DNA from: Xanthomonas sp. F10
Lineage (GTDB): Bacteria; Pseudomonadota; Gammaproteobacteria; Xanthomonadales; Xanthomonadaceae
Assembly (NCBI RefSeq): GCF_014206815.1
Contig: NZ_JACHNP010000004.1
Coordinates: 62,001 to 126,000, forward strand
Reading direction: 5' to 3'
Length of the DNA stretch: 64,000 nucleotides
Part shown: one piece after another, positions 56,329-64,000 of the stretch
Numbering within the stretch: position 1 is the stretch's first letter
Layout of the letters: the number at the start of each line of letters is the position of its first letter
The notes under the pieces: generated by a model
Told to the model about the DNA's origin: nothing
Database searches by the model: none
The model's input: only the letters and a program-made list of their open reading frames with translations
Program-made: the position numbers and the translations under genes

Positions 56329-56344
56329 TAAACTGCGCGGTGTA
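56329..56344. promoter_or_regulatory. TetR operator-like dyad (right)
   Basis: TAAACTGC/GCGGTGTA, imperfect (6 of 8 pairs), sharing the GTGTA half site with the dyad at 56298. It lies just upstream of the tetR start and may serve autoregulation. Confidence 0.45.
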
Positions 56345-56354
56345 ACATCCGCAT

Positions 56355-56987
56355 ATGGCTTCTCTTTCCACGCCCGCATCGGCACGGCTGACCGAGCGCA
56401 AGCGCCAGGCGATCCTGGAGGCGGCGATCGCCGAGTTCCGTGGCCATGGCTTCGAGGCCACCAGCATGGACCGCATCGCGGCCAGCGCCGGCGTGTCCAA
56501 GCGCACCGTCTACAACCATTTCCCCAGCAAGGACGCGCTGTTCGACGAGATCCTGGTGCAGCTCTGGCAGCGCAGCCTGGACACCGTCGGCGTGCCGTAC
56601 GACCCGCAGCAGCCGCTGCGCGCGCAGTTGCTGCAGTTGCTGGAGCAGAAGCTGCGGTTGTTCGACGATCCGGCCTTTCTCGACTTGTCGCGGATGGCGA
56701 TGGTCGAGGGCATGCGCGCCCCCGAGCGTGCGCGCGATCTGGTCGCGCGCCTAGGCAGCAAGGAGGAGGGCACCCTGGTGTGGCTGCGTGCGGCGCTGGC
56801 CGATGGCCGGCTCAGGTCCATGCAGCCGGAGTTCGCCGCGCAGCAACTGCAGGCGCTGATCAAGGGCCTGGCATTCTGGCCGCAGATGAGCATGGGCCAG
56901 CCGCCGCTCAGCCCTGAGCAGCAGGCCCAGGTCGCCGCGTCGGCGACGGACATGTTCCTGGGGCATTACGCGCGGGATCCGGACTAG
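56355..56987 (+). CDS. TetR/AcrR-family transcriptional regulator
   Basis: 210 residues. The N-terminal helix-turn-helix is RQAILEAAIAEFRGHGFEAT..MDRIAASAGVSKRTVYNHFPSKDALF (quoted in parts), followed by a TetR C-terminal domain with the AefR-like pattern. It is divergent from the metallo-hydrolase/SDR pair and probably represses both and itself through the two dyads. No good ribosome site precedes ATG 56355; the mRNA may be leaderless. It converges on a VOC gene (33 bases between stops). Confidence 0.93.
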   Translation: MASLSTPASARLTERKRQAILEAAIAEFRGHGFEATSMDRIAASAGVSKRTVYNHFPSKDALFDEILVQLWQRSLDTVGVPYDPQQPLRAQLLQLLEQKLRLFDDPAFLDLSRMAMVEGMRAPERARDLVARLGSKEEGTLVWLRAALADGRLRSMQPEFAAQQLQALIKGLAFWPQMSMGQPPLSPEQQAQVAASATDMFLGHYARDPD

Positions 56988-57020
56988 CGCGGCTGCGTCA
57001 CCGCGCGTGCGCCGCGGGTA

Positions 57021-57371
57021 TCAGCCCTCGCACCATACCGCCAGCTCGTAGCCGTCGCGGTCGGCGAAGTGGAAGCGGCGTCCGCCGGGGAAGGTGAACA
57101 CAGGGCGCACGATGCGGCCGCCAGCGGCCTCGATGCGCGCCTGGGTGGCGGCCAGGTCGTTGGAGGACAGCACCACCAGGGCGCCGCCGGGCTGTGGCGT
57201 GCCGTGGAAGAAACCGCCGCTCAGGCGGCCGTCGCGGAACTCGCAGTAGTCCGGGCCGTAGTCCTGGAAGGTCCAGTCGAAGGCCTGGCCGTAGAAGGCT
57301 TTGGCCGCGGCGATCGAGGCGACGGCGAATTCGAGATAGTCGATGCGGTGATGCTGCTCGGCGCGGGACAT
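57021..57371 (-). CDS. VOC (glyoxalase/bleomycin-resistance) family protein
   Basis: 116 residues forming one two-module VOC unit: IDYLEFAVASIAAAKAFYGQAF at the start, GGFFHGT.., LVVLSSNDLAATQARIEAAGG and FTFPGGRRFHFADRDGYELAVW at the end. It has metal-ligand candidates in the expected strands. These are often lactoylglutathione-lyase-like; the substrate is unknown. ATG at 57371. It converges on tetR. Confidence 0.88.
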   Translation of the reverse strand: MSRAEQHHRIDYLEFAVASIAAAKAFYGQAFDWTFQDYGPDYCEFRDGRLSGGFFHGTPQPGGALVVLSSNDLAATQARIEAAGGRIVRPVFTFPGGRRFHFADRDGYELAVWCEG

Positions 57372-57684
57372 GGGTGGCTCCTGTGGAAGAGCCGGCAGTG
57401 TCCTTCATCCGGGCGGCGCCGGCTTGGCGAAAACGGTCAGCGGGTTGGCCGTCGCGTTCGACGGTTCCGGGGTGGCGGTGCCCACGCGTCGGTTGTATGC
57501 CACGCTGATCTTCGGCCGTGCGGTTCTTGCGGCTTCCCGAAGATCATGGCCTGGGAAATCCGGTCGTTTCGGCGGCAGATCTCGACGCACGGGCCGATGG
57601 CGGCCTGATCGGTGCGGGGTTGAACAGGGTCGACGCTGCGCCGGCGGCGATCGCGGTCGATTTGCACGAAGACCTGTACCGCCT
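57372..57684. other. Spacer between the VOC and TfoX-like genes
   Basis: 313 bases with no convincing gene. It shows neither REP units nor a clear terminator. Codon bias is weak, so it may hold decayed coding sequence. Confidence 0.4.
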
Positions 57685-58014
57685 TCACTTCGCCGGCAGC
57701 GTGCGCACGAAGGCGATGGCCTCGCGCAACAGGCGCGCAGCGAGCGCGTCGTCGGCGAAGGTCTCCGGCGCGACCCGGACCCAGCCGGCCATCGCCCGGC
57801 CGCGCGACAGCATCGGCGCGATCCCGGGCAGCGCCAGCGCCCACGCGTCGTGACCCTTGCCGAGCCGCACCAGCACGCCGTCGTCGCGCGCGCCGCACAG
57901 CAGATGGCCGTGCAGCAGCCAGGCCCAGCCACCGAACATCGGTTTCTCGGTCAGCCCGCGCTGCGCGCCGAGTGTGTCGCGCAGCATGTGTTCCAAGCCT
58001 GCATCTCTGGCCAT
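57685..58014 (-). CDS. TfoX/Sxy N-terminal-domain protein
   Basis: 109 residues matching only the TfoX N-terminal domain: LTEKPMFGGWAWLLHGHLLCG, LVRLGKG..; it lacks the C-terminal domain of the competence regulator Sxy/TfoX. Such stand-alone proteins are common and have no established regulatory role; a link to competence should not be assumed. ATG at 58014. Confidence 0.82.
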   Translation of the reverse strand: MARDAGLEHMLRDTLGAQRGLTEKPMFGGWAWLLHGHLLCGARDDGVLVRLGKGHDAWALALPGIAPMLSRGRAMAGWVRVAPETFADDALAARLLREAIAFVRTLPAK

Positions 58015-58165
58015 GTGTCACCTGGGTCTTCGCACCTGGCGGCACGTTAGCAAACGGCGCCACACCACAGCCTGCACTCGATGCAGCGCGGCGTCGGCGT
58101 GCAGGCGAGCCGGCCCGTATCACGCGTTTTTGCCGCAATCCAAGCGGATGCAGGTGCAGCGCCCT

Positions 58166-58231
58166 GTAGGAGCGGCTTCAGCCGCGACAGGCGGTCACGA
58201 TAATGCCTGTCGCGGCTGAAGCCGCCCCTAC
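58166..58231. repeat. REP palindrome
   Basis: GTAGGAGCGGCTTCAGCCGC paired with GCGGCTGAAGCCGCCCCTAC (one mismatch in the right arm), between the TfoX-like and AraC genes. Confidence 0.9.
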
Positions 58232-58289
58232 AGCGGGCAACGCCGCGCCTTCCGTGGCTAGCAGCGGCGTACCGTTGTCGCAGACCCTG

Positions 58290-59012
58290 TCAGCGTGCGT
58301 GCCGCTGCACAAGTTCGCGCGGGCTCAGCCCGGTCAGTTGCCGGCTGTCGCGCACCAGATGCGGCGCGTCGCCATAGCCGGCCTCGAGCGCCGCCGCGGT
58401 CAGGCTGGGATGCCGGCCGGCCAGGCCCAGGAAGCGTTGCAGGCGCAGGATGCGCTCCAGGGTCTTGGCGCCGTAGCCGAACGCGTCATGGCTGCGCCGG
58501 CGCAGCGTGCGCTCGCTGACGCCCAGCGTGTTGGTCAGTGCAGCCAGTCGCGGTGGCGCGGTGCCGGCGAGCTGCGCGAACAGCCAGACCATTGCAGGAT
58601 CGGCCTGCAGCGGCCGGCTCGCGCAAAGCGCGTGCAAGGCCGCCAGCGGATCGGCGGCATCCTCCAGACGCGACTGCCAGTCGCGGCCGCGCACGCCCCA
58701 CAGCGCGTCCAGCGGCACGCGCTGGTCGGCGACGGCATGCAACGGCACGCCGAGCAGGCTGGTGCCGGCCCCGGCTGCCAGGCGTACGCCGGTGAGTACG
58801 CTGCCTGGCGCCAACATGGCCTCGGTGGCGCGCCGATCCGGTCCGGCCACGAACAGCGAGCGACCGTCCCAGATCAGGTCGACGCAGCCGTCGGGCAGCA
58901 CCTGCGTGGCGGCAGCGTCGGCGTCGCCCTGACGGAATCGCCAACTGCAGCGCAGGCGGTCGCGCAGCGCCGCTGGCGCATCGCATTCGGCATAGCGGGA
59001 GGGCAGGGACAT
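58290..59012 (-). CDS. AraC-family regulator with DUF6597-type N-terminus
   Basis: 240 residues. N-terminal domain with VLPDGCVDLIWDG (pattern of DUF6597) and GVRLAAGAGTSLLGVP; C-terminal AraC helix-turn-helix with LGVSERTLRRRSHDAFGYGAKTLERILRLQRFL (quoted in parts) and LTAAALEAGYGDAPHLVRDSR. The ATG at 59012 is chosen for the conserved start MSLPSRYAEC. It lies next to an alpha/beta hydrolase gene on the same strand (112 bases). Ligand unknown. Confidence 0.88.
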   Translation of the reverse strand: MSLPSRYAECDAPAALRDRLRCSWRFRQGDADAAATQVLPDGCVDLIWDGRSLFVAGPDRRATEAMLAPGSVLTGVRLAAGAGTSLLGVPLHAVADQRVPLDALWGVRGRDWQSRLEDAADPLAALHALCASRPLQADPAMVWLFAQLAGTAPPRLAALTNTLGVSERTLRRRSHDAFGYGAKTLERILRLQRFLGLAGRHPSLTAAALEAGYGDAPHLVRDSRQLTGLSPRELVQRHAR

Positions 59013-59124
59013 GCGGCGGCAAGGCGACGGGAGCAGCCGCCACGGTAGCAGGCCGCGTCGTCGCGCAGGCATGGCCGCGCCGGCGCGACGCGCGCTGCAC
59101 CAGCACCGCCGCCGCGCCGGCGGA

Positions 59125-60042
59125 TCAGACGCCGCTGCGTGGCGCCGGCGCCAGGTGCGCGACGAACCAGTCGCGTGCGGCGCCGCTGGAGACCTCGAAC
59201 TGTTCGACGTACGGCACGAAGTGGCCGCCGCGCAGCATCAGCAACTGCTTCGGTTCCAGCGCCTGCGCGTAGGCTTGCAGTTGGAAGTCGGTGCCGGAGA
59301 TGTAGTCGCGGTCGGCGACGATCATCAGCAACGGAGTCGGGCTGATCGCCGCGGCGAAGATCGCCGGCTCGTAGCCGCGGCTCCACTCCGCCGAGCGCAG
59401 GGTGGTCCAGTTGCGCCAGTTCGGTGCGATCGCACCGGCGCCCTCGAAGAAGGCGCGCGCGTCGTCGCTGGGAAAGAGCGCGTCCGCGGCACCGACCACG
59501 GCCTTGCGTGCGGGCTCGCCACCGCGCAACACCGACAGGCGATCCGCGGCGAACGCGGCCTGCAGGGCCTCGGCGCGCTCGTAGCTGCCGCGGCGCAGCC
59601 CGTTGCGATAGCCGGCCAGGCCGGGCACCTGCGCGACCACCGCCTTGACCCGCCGATCGGTGGCCGCGACCTGCATGGCGTGCGCGCCGCTGTAGCTGGT
59701 GCCCCACACGCCGAGGCGCATCGGGTCGATGCCGTCCAGGCTGCCGGCATAGGTGATGGCGTGGCGGCAATCCTCGATCTGGCGCCAGGGATCGATCTCC
59801 TGCCGTGGGGTGCCGTCGCTGTCGCCGAAGCCGCGGTGGTCGTACACCAGCACAGCCAGGCCGGCGGCGGCGAACACCTCGGCATAGCGATCCAGGTACG
59901 CCTCCTTGACCAGCGACCAGCCGTGCGCCATCACCACGATCGGCGCGGGCGTGGCGGTGGTTGGCGTGGGCCGGTACAGCCAGCCACGCAGGGTGACGCC
60001 GTCGGCGTCGAAGGCGATGTCGGCGCGGGAATGGGAATGCAT
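59125..60042 (-). CDS. Alpha/beta hydrolase (dienelactone-hydrolase-like)
   Basis: 305 residues with HGW at the oxyanion region (VVMAHGWSLVKE), YDHRGFGDSDG, nucleophile Ser in VWGTSYSGAHAM (GxSxG), Asp in MIVADRDYISG and His in RGGHFVPYVEQF. No signal peptide. Start ATG at 60042, divergent from a LysR regulator with 92 bases between the starts. A hydrolase of polyketide- or xenobiotic-like esters is possible; the LysR protein probably controls it. Confidence 0.9.
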   Translation of the reverse strand: MHSHSRADIAFDADGVTLRGWLYRPTPTTATPAPIVVMAHGWSLVKEAYLDRYAEVFAAAGLAVLVYDHRGFGDSDGTPRQEIDPWRQIEDCRHAITYAGSLDGIDPMRLGVWGTSYSGAHAMQVAATDRRVKAVVAQVPGLAGYRNGLRRGSYERAEALQAAFAADRLSVLRGGEPARKAVVGAADALFPSDDARAFFEGAGAIAPNWRNWTTLRSAEWSRGYEPAIFAAAISPTPLLMIVADRDYISGTDFQLQAYAQALEPKQLLMLRGGHFVPYVEQFEVSSGAARDWFVAHLAPAPRSGV

Positions 60043-60106
60043 CGGACAGGCTCCTGTGCAGGGCCGCGGTGCCGCGGCGGGGCACTCACCATGCACGCGC
60101 ACCGCT

Positions 60107-60132
60107 GCAATCCGGCATTGCGTAAACTGCAA
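60107..60132. promoter_or_regulatory. LysR-type binding dyads between hydrolase and lysR
   Basis: Two overlapping dyads: GCAAT-CCGGC-ATTGC (60107-60121, perfect) and TTGC-GTAAACT-GCAA (60118-60132), the second with a T-N11-A core. They end two bases before the lysR ATG, fitting autoregulation and control of the divergent hydrolase. Confidence 0.6.
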
Positions 60133-60134
60133 CG

Positions 60135-61052
60135 ATGCACGATTTCGAACGGATATTCGGCCAGTTGCAGGCGTTCCTAGACGTGGTCGAGGCGGGCAGC
60201 CTGTCCGCCGCGGCGCGTCATCGCGGCGTCGCCACGTCCTCGCTCAGTCGCAGCCTGGATGCGCTGGAAAAGGCGCTGGGCACGCAGCTGCTGATCCGTT
60301 CCAGCCGCAGCCTGAGCCTCACCGAGGCCGGACGCGTGCTGCAGGCGCGTGCCGCCGCGCTGCTCGGCGGCCTGGCCGAGACGCGCGCGGAACTGGCGCA
60401 GCTGCAGGGCGAGGTGGCAGGCACCTTGCGCCTGAGCTGCCTGCCGTCGTTCGGCCGCACGCAACTGATGCCGTTGCTGGCGGCGCTGTCGCGGCGGCAC
60501 CCGCAGTTGCACGTCGACCTGGACCTGGTGGAGCGGTTCGACATCCCGCTGCGCAGGCGCCTGGATGCGGTGATCCGGCTCGGCCCGGACCCGGCGCCGG
60601 CCGGCGCGCTGCGGCTGGCCCCGTTGCGGCGGGTGGTCTGCGCCAGTCCCGCCTATCTGCATGGCGCCGGGCCGGTCGACCGCTTGCCGGCGCTGGCCAC
60701 GCACGCGTTGCTGGACAAGCGCCACGACGACACGGTCATCAGTTGGCGGCATGTGCTCGGCGCGGACGTGGCGCTGCCGCCGCGACGGCTGCGCTGCGAC
60801 GATCTGGAAACCCTGCGCCTGGCCGCGCTGGATGGCCTGGGCGTGGCCTGCCTGCCGACCTGGCTGGTCGGCGAGGACCTGCGCCGGCATCGCCTGCGTG
60901 CGCTGTTCCACGAGGCGGCGTTGCCGTCCGGGCCGCAGCAATGGCTGTGGCTGGTGCCGAGCCAGACGCCGCTGCCGGCGCGGGTGGCGCGATTGGCGCA
61001 TGTGCTGCGGCAGGCGATCGGCCAGCCGCCGCACTGGGATCGCCCAGGCTGA
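60135..61052 (+). CDS. LysR-family transcriptional regulator
   Basis: 305 residues. N-terminal winged helix-turn-helix (FLDVVEAGSLSAAARHRGVATSSLSRSLDALEKALG, quoted in parts) and a substrate-binding domain from about residue 92. It is divergent from an alpha/beta hydrolase and has T-N11-A dyads just before its start; the regulator-neighbour pairing is the usual LysR layout. No strong ribosome site before ATG 60135. It converges on the next lysR gene (36 bases). Confidence 0.93.
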   Translation: MHDFERIFGQLQAFLDVVEAGSLSAAARHRGVATSSLSRSLDALEKALGTQLLIRSSRSLSLTEAGRVLQARAAALLGGLAETRAELAQLQGEVAGTLRLSCLPSFGRTQLMPLLAALSRRHPQLHVDLDLVERFDIPLRRRLDAVIRLGPDPAPAGALRLAPLRRVVCASPAYLHGAGPVDRLPALATHALLDKRHDDTVISWRHVLGADVALPPRRLRCDDLETLRLAALDGLGVACLPTWLVGEDLRRHRLRALFHEAALPSGPQQWLWLVPSQTPLPARVARLAHVLRQAIGQPPHWDRPG

Positions 61053-61088
61053 GTGGCGCGATGTCGGCGGCGGCGTGCGCCGCCGCGC

Positions 61089-62057
61089 TCAGCGCTCCGA
61101 CGGCCCGCTCTCGTCGTAGCCGCGCGGGGTGAACAGGTCCGGCTGGATCAGTTCGATGAAGGCGCGTGCCTGCGGCGACAGGTACTTGCCCTTGCGCACC
61201 ACCACGCCATAGCTGCGCGCCGGGAAGTAGTCGCCCAGCGCGCGGGTGGCCAGGCGCGCGCGGTCGGCGTCGGTGAGGCAGATCGAACTGACGATGGACA
61301 CGCCCATGCCCATCGCCACGTACTGCTTGATCACCTCCCAGCCGCCCACTTCCAGGGCGACGGTGTAGGGCACGCGCGCCTGCTGGAACACCAGGTCGAC
61401 CAGGCGGTAGGTGACCTGGCGCCGCGGCGGCAGGATCAGCGGGTAGGGCGACAGGTCTTCCAGCGCCAGCGTCGGCTTGCGGGCCAGCGGGTGGTCGTGC
61501 GGGGCGATCAGCAGCTGTTCGAAGCGGTACACCGGGGCGTAGCTGAGGTCGGCCGGCACGTCGAGCATGGAGCCGACCGCCAGGTCCACCGCGTCCTCGC
61601 GCAGCAGATCGGTGCCGTCGGCGCTGATCGCGTTGTGCAGGGTCAGCCGCACCTGTGGGTGGCGGGCACGGAAGGCTTCCACGATCTTCGGCAGCAGATA
61701 GAGGATGGTGGAACTGTTGGCGGCCACGTTGAGCTCGCCGGCGTCCAGCCCGCGCGCCTTCTCGCGGAAGTCCGCCTCCAGCCGGTCCAGGCTCTCCACC
61801 AGCGGCTGCGCCATCTCGTACAGCAACTGGCCCTCGCGGCTGGGCACCAGGCGGCGGCCGCTGCGCTCGAACAGCACCACTCCCAGCTCCCGTTCCAGCG
61901 CCTGCAACTGCAGGGTCACCGCCGGCTGGCTGACGAACAAGGCCTCCGCCGCCCGCGACACCGCCCCCAGGCGCACCGTCTGGCAGAACGCGCGCAGGGG
62001 TTTGAGCCGGTCGGATTTGTAAGGAAATCGAGGGGTTGCAGCGCTGCCCGTGGCCAT
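61089..62057 (-). CDS. LysR-family regulator divergent from aceB
   Basis: 322 residues. Helix-turn-helix near residues 20-75 (LRAFCQTVRLGAVSRAAEALFVSQPAVTLQLQALE, quoted in parts) and an effector domain with VAANSSTILYLLPKIVEAF. The protein resembles CysB/Cbl-type regulators in the long effector domain but is not the CysB of the sulfur pathway by context. It is divergent from aceB-aceA, with strong dyads in between (62068-62113). A role in glyoxylate-shunt control is likely but inferred. ATG at 62057. Confidence 0.92.
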   Translation of the reverse strand: MATGSAATPRFPYKSDRLKPLRAFCQTVRLGAVSRAAEALFVSQPAVTLQLQALERELGVVLFERSGRRLVPSREGQLLYEMAQPLVESLDRLEADFREKARGLDAGELNVAANSSTILYLLPKIVEAFRARHPQVRLTLHNAISADGTDLLREDAVDLAVGSMLDVPADLSYAPVYRFEQLLIAPHDHPLARKPTLALEDLSPYPLILPPRRQVTYRLVDLVFQQARVPYTVALEVGGWEVIKQYVAMGMGVSIVSSICLTDADRARLATRALGDYFPARSYGVVVRKGKYLSPQARAFIELIQPDLFTPRGYDESGPSER

Positions 62058-62067
62058 GACGTGACGG

Positions 62068-62113
62068 ATATAAGGCTGACTTATATAAAGCATTGACAAA
62101 ACTGCTTTGTCAA
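62068..62113. promoter_or_regulatory. LysR box and second dyad in the aceB/lysR promoter
   Basis: ATATAAG-GCTGA-CTTATAT (62068-62086) is a perfect 7+7 dyad with T-N11-A, the standard LysR recognition pattern. TTGACAAA-ACTGC-TTTGTCAA (62093-62113) is a perfect 8+8 dyad whose left arm is also a TTGACA -35 box, with TACATG 16 bases downstream. Two different regulators, or two sites of one, may act here. Confidence 0.7.
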
Positions 62114-62165
62114 ATACATGCGGTGGCAGCACGGTGGAGCCCCGGAAACATCGAGGAATCCCCAC

Positions 62166-63809
62166 ATGTCCGCCCCCGCTTTTGCTGCCGTTCCCGACAC
62201 GTCCACGCGCTCCACGCCGGGCATCGCGCTCACCGCCTCGCTGGCCGGCCAGGACGCCCTGCTGCCGCCGCCGCTGCTCGGCCTGCTGGTGTCGCTGCAC
62301 CGGGCGATCGAGCCGGAACGCCAGGCGCGGCTGGCGGCGCGGCGCGAGCGCCAGGCGTTCTTCGACGCGGGCGGCCTGCCGGACTTCCGCGACGACACCC
62401 GCGCGATCCGCGAGGGCGACTGGCAGGTGGCGCCGCTGCCCGAGGCGCTGCAGGACCGCCGGGTCGAGATCACCGGCCCGACCGATCCAAAGATGGTCAT
62501 CAACGCGCTGAACTCCGGCGCCAAGGTGTACATGGCCGACTTCGAGGACTCGACCGCGCCGACCTGGCGCAACCTGGTCGCCGGCCAGCGCGCGCTGGCC
62601 GAGGCGGTCGCCGGGACCCTGACCTTCACCGCGCCGGCTGCGCGCGACGGCACCCCGGGCAAGCGCTACGCGCTGCGCCCCTATGAGGAACAGGCGGTGC
62701 TGATCGTGCGCCCGCGCGGCTGGCACCTGGACGAGAAGCACGTGCTGGTCGACGGGCAGCCGCTGGCCGGCGGCCTGTTCGACGCGGCGCTGTTCGCCTT
62801 CCACAACGGCCGCGCGCTGCAGGCCAAGGACCGCGGCCCGTACCTGTACCTGCCCAAGCTGCAGTCGATGGAGGAAGCGGCGCTGTGGGAAACCGCGCTG
62901 GCCCACATCGAGGACATGCTCGGCCTGCCGCAGGGCCAGATCAAGGTCACCGTGCTGATCGAGACGCTGCCGGCGGTGTTCGAGATGGACGAGATCCTGC
63001 ACGCGCTGCGCGGGCGCATCGTCGGCCTGAACTGCGGCCGCTGGGACTACATCTTTTCCTACCTGAAGACCTTCCGCCGGCATCCGGACCGGGTGCTGCC
63101 CGAGCGCGGCCAGGTGACCATGACCCAGCCGTTCCTGAAGGCCTACTCGGAACTGCTGATCCGCACCTGCCACCGCCGCGGCGCGCACGCGATGGGCGGC
63201 ATGGCCGCGCAGATCCCGATCAGCCACGACGAGGCGGCCAACGAGCAGGCGATGGCGCGGGTGCGCGCGGACAAGCTGCGCGAAGTCACCGCCGGCCACG
63301 ACGGCACCTGGGTGGCGCACCCGGCGCTGATCCCGATCGCCCGCGCGGTGTTCGACGAGCACATGCGCACGCCCAACCAGCACGCGGTGCGCCGCGAGGA
63401 CGTGCAGGCCGACCGCGACACGCTGATCGCCCCGTCCGCCGGCACCATCACCCGCGCCGGCTTCGAGGGCAACATCGAAGTGTGCGTGCGCTACCTGGCG
63501 GCGTGGCTGGACGGCAACGGCTGCGTGCCGATCCACCACCTGATGGAGGACGCCGCCACCGCCGAGATCAGCCGCAGCCAGCTGTGGCAGTGGCTGCACG
63601 TGGGCGGCCTGCACCTGGACGACGGCACCGCCATCGACTTCGCCCTGTTCGACGCCTGCCTGCGGCAACTGCCGGCGCGGCTGGGCGAGCGCGCGCTGCT
63701 GCCGGGCGGGGCGCGCGTGGACGAGGCCATCGCGCTGCTCGACCGGCTGACCCGTGACGAAGAACTGGCCGACTTCCTGACCTTGCCGGCCTATCAGTTG
63801 ATTGATTGA
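62166..63809 (+). CDS. aceB: Malate synthase A
   Basis: Condenses glyoxylate and acetyl-CoA to malate in the glyoxylate shunt. 547 residues. Signatures: GPTDPKMVINALNSGA, MADFEDSTAPTW, LYLPKLQSMEEA, VLIETLPAVFEMDEIL and NCGRWDYIFSY with the catalytic Arg and Asp region; AMGGMAAQIP follows. The isoform A type is clear from length and motif order. Start ATG at 62166. aceA follows after 119 bases. Confidence 0.97.
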   Translation: MSAPAFAAVPDTSTRSTPGIALTASLAGQDALLPPPLLGLLVSLHRAIEPERQARLAARRERQAFFDAGGLPDFRDDTRAIREGDWQVAPLPEALQDRRVEITGPTDPKMVINALNSGAKVYMADFEDSTAPTWRNLVAGQRALAEAVAGTLTFTAPAARDGTPGKRYALRPYEEQAVLIVRPRGWHLDEKHVLVDGQPLAGGLFDAALFAFHNGRALQAKDRGPYLYLPKLQSMEEAALWETALAHIEDMLGLPQGQIKVTVLIETLPAVFEMDEILHALRGRIVGLNCGRWDYIFSYLKTFRRHPDRVLPERGQVTMTQPFLKAYSELLIRTCHRRGAHAMGGMAAQIPISHDEAANEQAMARVRADKLREVTAGHDGTWVAHPALIPIARAVFDEHMRTPNQHAVRREDVQADRDTLIAPSAGTITRAGFEGNIEVCVRYLAAWLDGNGCVPIHHLMEDAATAEISRSQLWQWLHVGGLHLDDGTAIDFALFDACLRQLPARLGERALLPGGARVDEAIALLDRLTRDEELADFLTLPAYQLID

Positions 63810-63814
63810 ACGCG

Positions 63815-63843
63815 GGGATTGGGGAGTCGGGATTGGGGATTCG
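63815..63843. repeat. Tandem GGGATTGGGGA(G/T)TC repeat
   Basis: Two head-to-tail copies of a 14-base unit between aceB and aceA. Similar GGGATTGGGGATTCG stretches are frequent between genes in xanthomonads. No function is visible. Confidence 0.8.
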
Positions 63844-63928
63844 CAAGCGCGGATTCCCGTCCTCCCCGAAGCCGACCGCGACACCCCCACCGTTTCATCG
63901 CTGCATCCATTTTCGAGGAGAACGCCAG

Positions 63929-64000
63929 ATGAGCACCACGCTGCAGACCGCCGAACAGATTCAGCGCGACTGGGACACCGATCCGCGCTGGGCCGGAATC
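63929..64000 (+). CDS. aceA: Isocitrate lyase (start only; cut by window end)
   Basis: 24 codons visible (MSTTLQTAEQIQRDWDTDPR, then WAGI), matching the start of isocitrate lyase in its AEQIQxDWxTxPRW pattern. GAGGAG precedes the ATG at 63929. Order aceB-aceA is the expected glyoxylate-shunt operon. Only the N-terminus can be judged. Confidence 0.85.
   Translation, partial: MSTTLQTAEQIQRDWDTDPRWAGI

Noticed and set aside
57372-57684. Gene between the VOC and TfoX-like genes
   Set aside because: Open frames on both strands lack a start context, a domain and typical codon use.
57685-58014. Competence regulator TfoX/Sxy
   Set aside because: Only the N-terminal domain is present, so I call it a TfoX-like protein without a competence role.

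Overview
The window looks like one continuous piece of chromosome from a high-GC gammaproteobacterium of the Xanthomonadaceae, most likely Xanthomonas. The reasons are a gene for the Xanthomonas/Stenotrophomonas outer-membrane protein Ax21, an oleABCD olefin locus very close to that of X. campestris, GTAG-type palindromic extragenic repeats (REPs), and a large TonB receptor under FecI/FecR control. Genus is inferred from family resemblance only; no rRNA or tRNA gene was seen.

Layout. 1-7.3 kb: uppP (cut by the left edge), then the nitrogen regulon glnA, P-II, amtB, ntrB, ntrC. A sigma-54 promoter and an NtrC-type site precede glnA, and a second NtrC-type site abuts the ntrB start codon. 7.3-12.2 kb: two tandem Cu/Zn superoxide dismutase lipoprotein genes, a thiolase (fadI-like) and two unknown genes. 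12.6-18.9 kb: hemD-hemX-hemY on the minus strand, then a thioesterase, a rhodanese, secB and gpsA on the plus strand. 19-24 kb: ax21, two transcription factors with small partners, trmL, and a secreted protein built of four tandem repeats. 24.3-35.3 kb: a two-domain M16 peptidase and the olefin genes oleA, oleB, oleC, oleD, interrupted by a Fic protein, a small secreted protein and a cysteine-cluster protein. 35.3-41.6 kb: housekeeping genes (ubiJ-ubiB, pseudouridine synthase, arfB, acyltransferase).

41.6-51.6 kb: a dense block of REP palindromes, a sigma/anti-sigma/TonB-receptor operon, and divergently a secreted fusion of cyanophycinase with isoaspartyl peptidase, followed by a lipoprotein M3 peptidase. 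This looks like a peptide-scavenging locus. 51.6-54.2 kb: a patch of visibly lower GC with an M35-like secreted metalloprotease and a frameshifted, truncated type I-F cas1, the relic of a lost CRISPR-Cas system. 54.3-61 kb: small regulator/enzyme units (metallo-hydrolase plus SDR with a divergent TetR; VOC; TfoX-like; AraC; alpha/beta hydrolase with a divergent LysR). 61-64 kb: a LysR regulator divergent from the glyoxylate-shunt genes aceB and aceA, the latter cut by the right edge.

Several divergent regulator/target pairs have clear dyad symmetries in their promoters (TetR-DUF1349, TetR-metallo-hydrolase, LysR-hydrolase, LysR-aceB), and the Fic gene has its own 9-bp inverted repeat. Four of the six larger convergent gene gaps are filled by REP palindromes, while the others carry ordinary hairpins. 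All domain and family calls were made by reading the sequence; none was confirmed by a database search.
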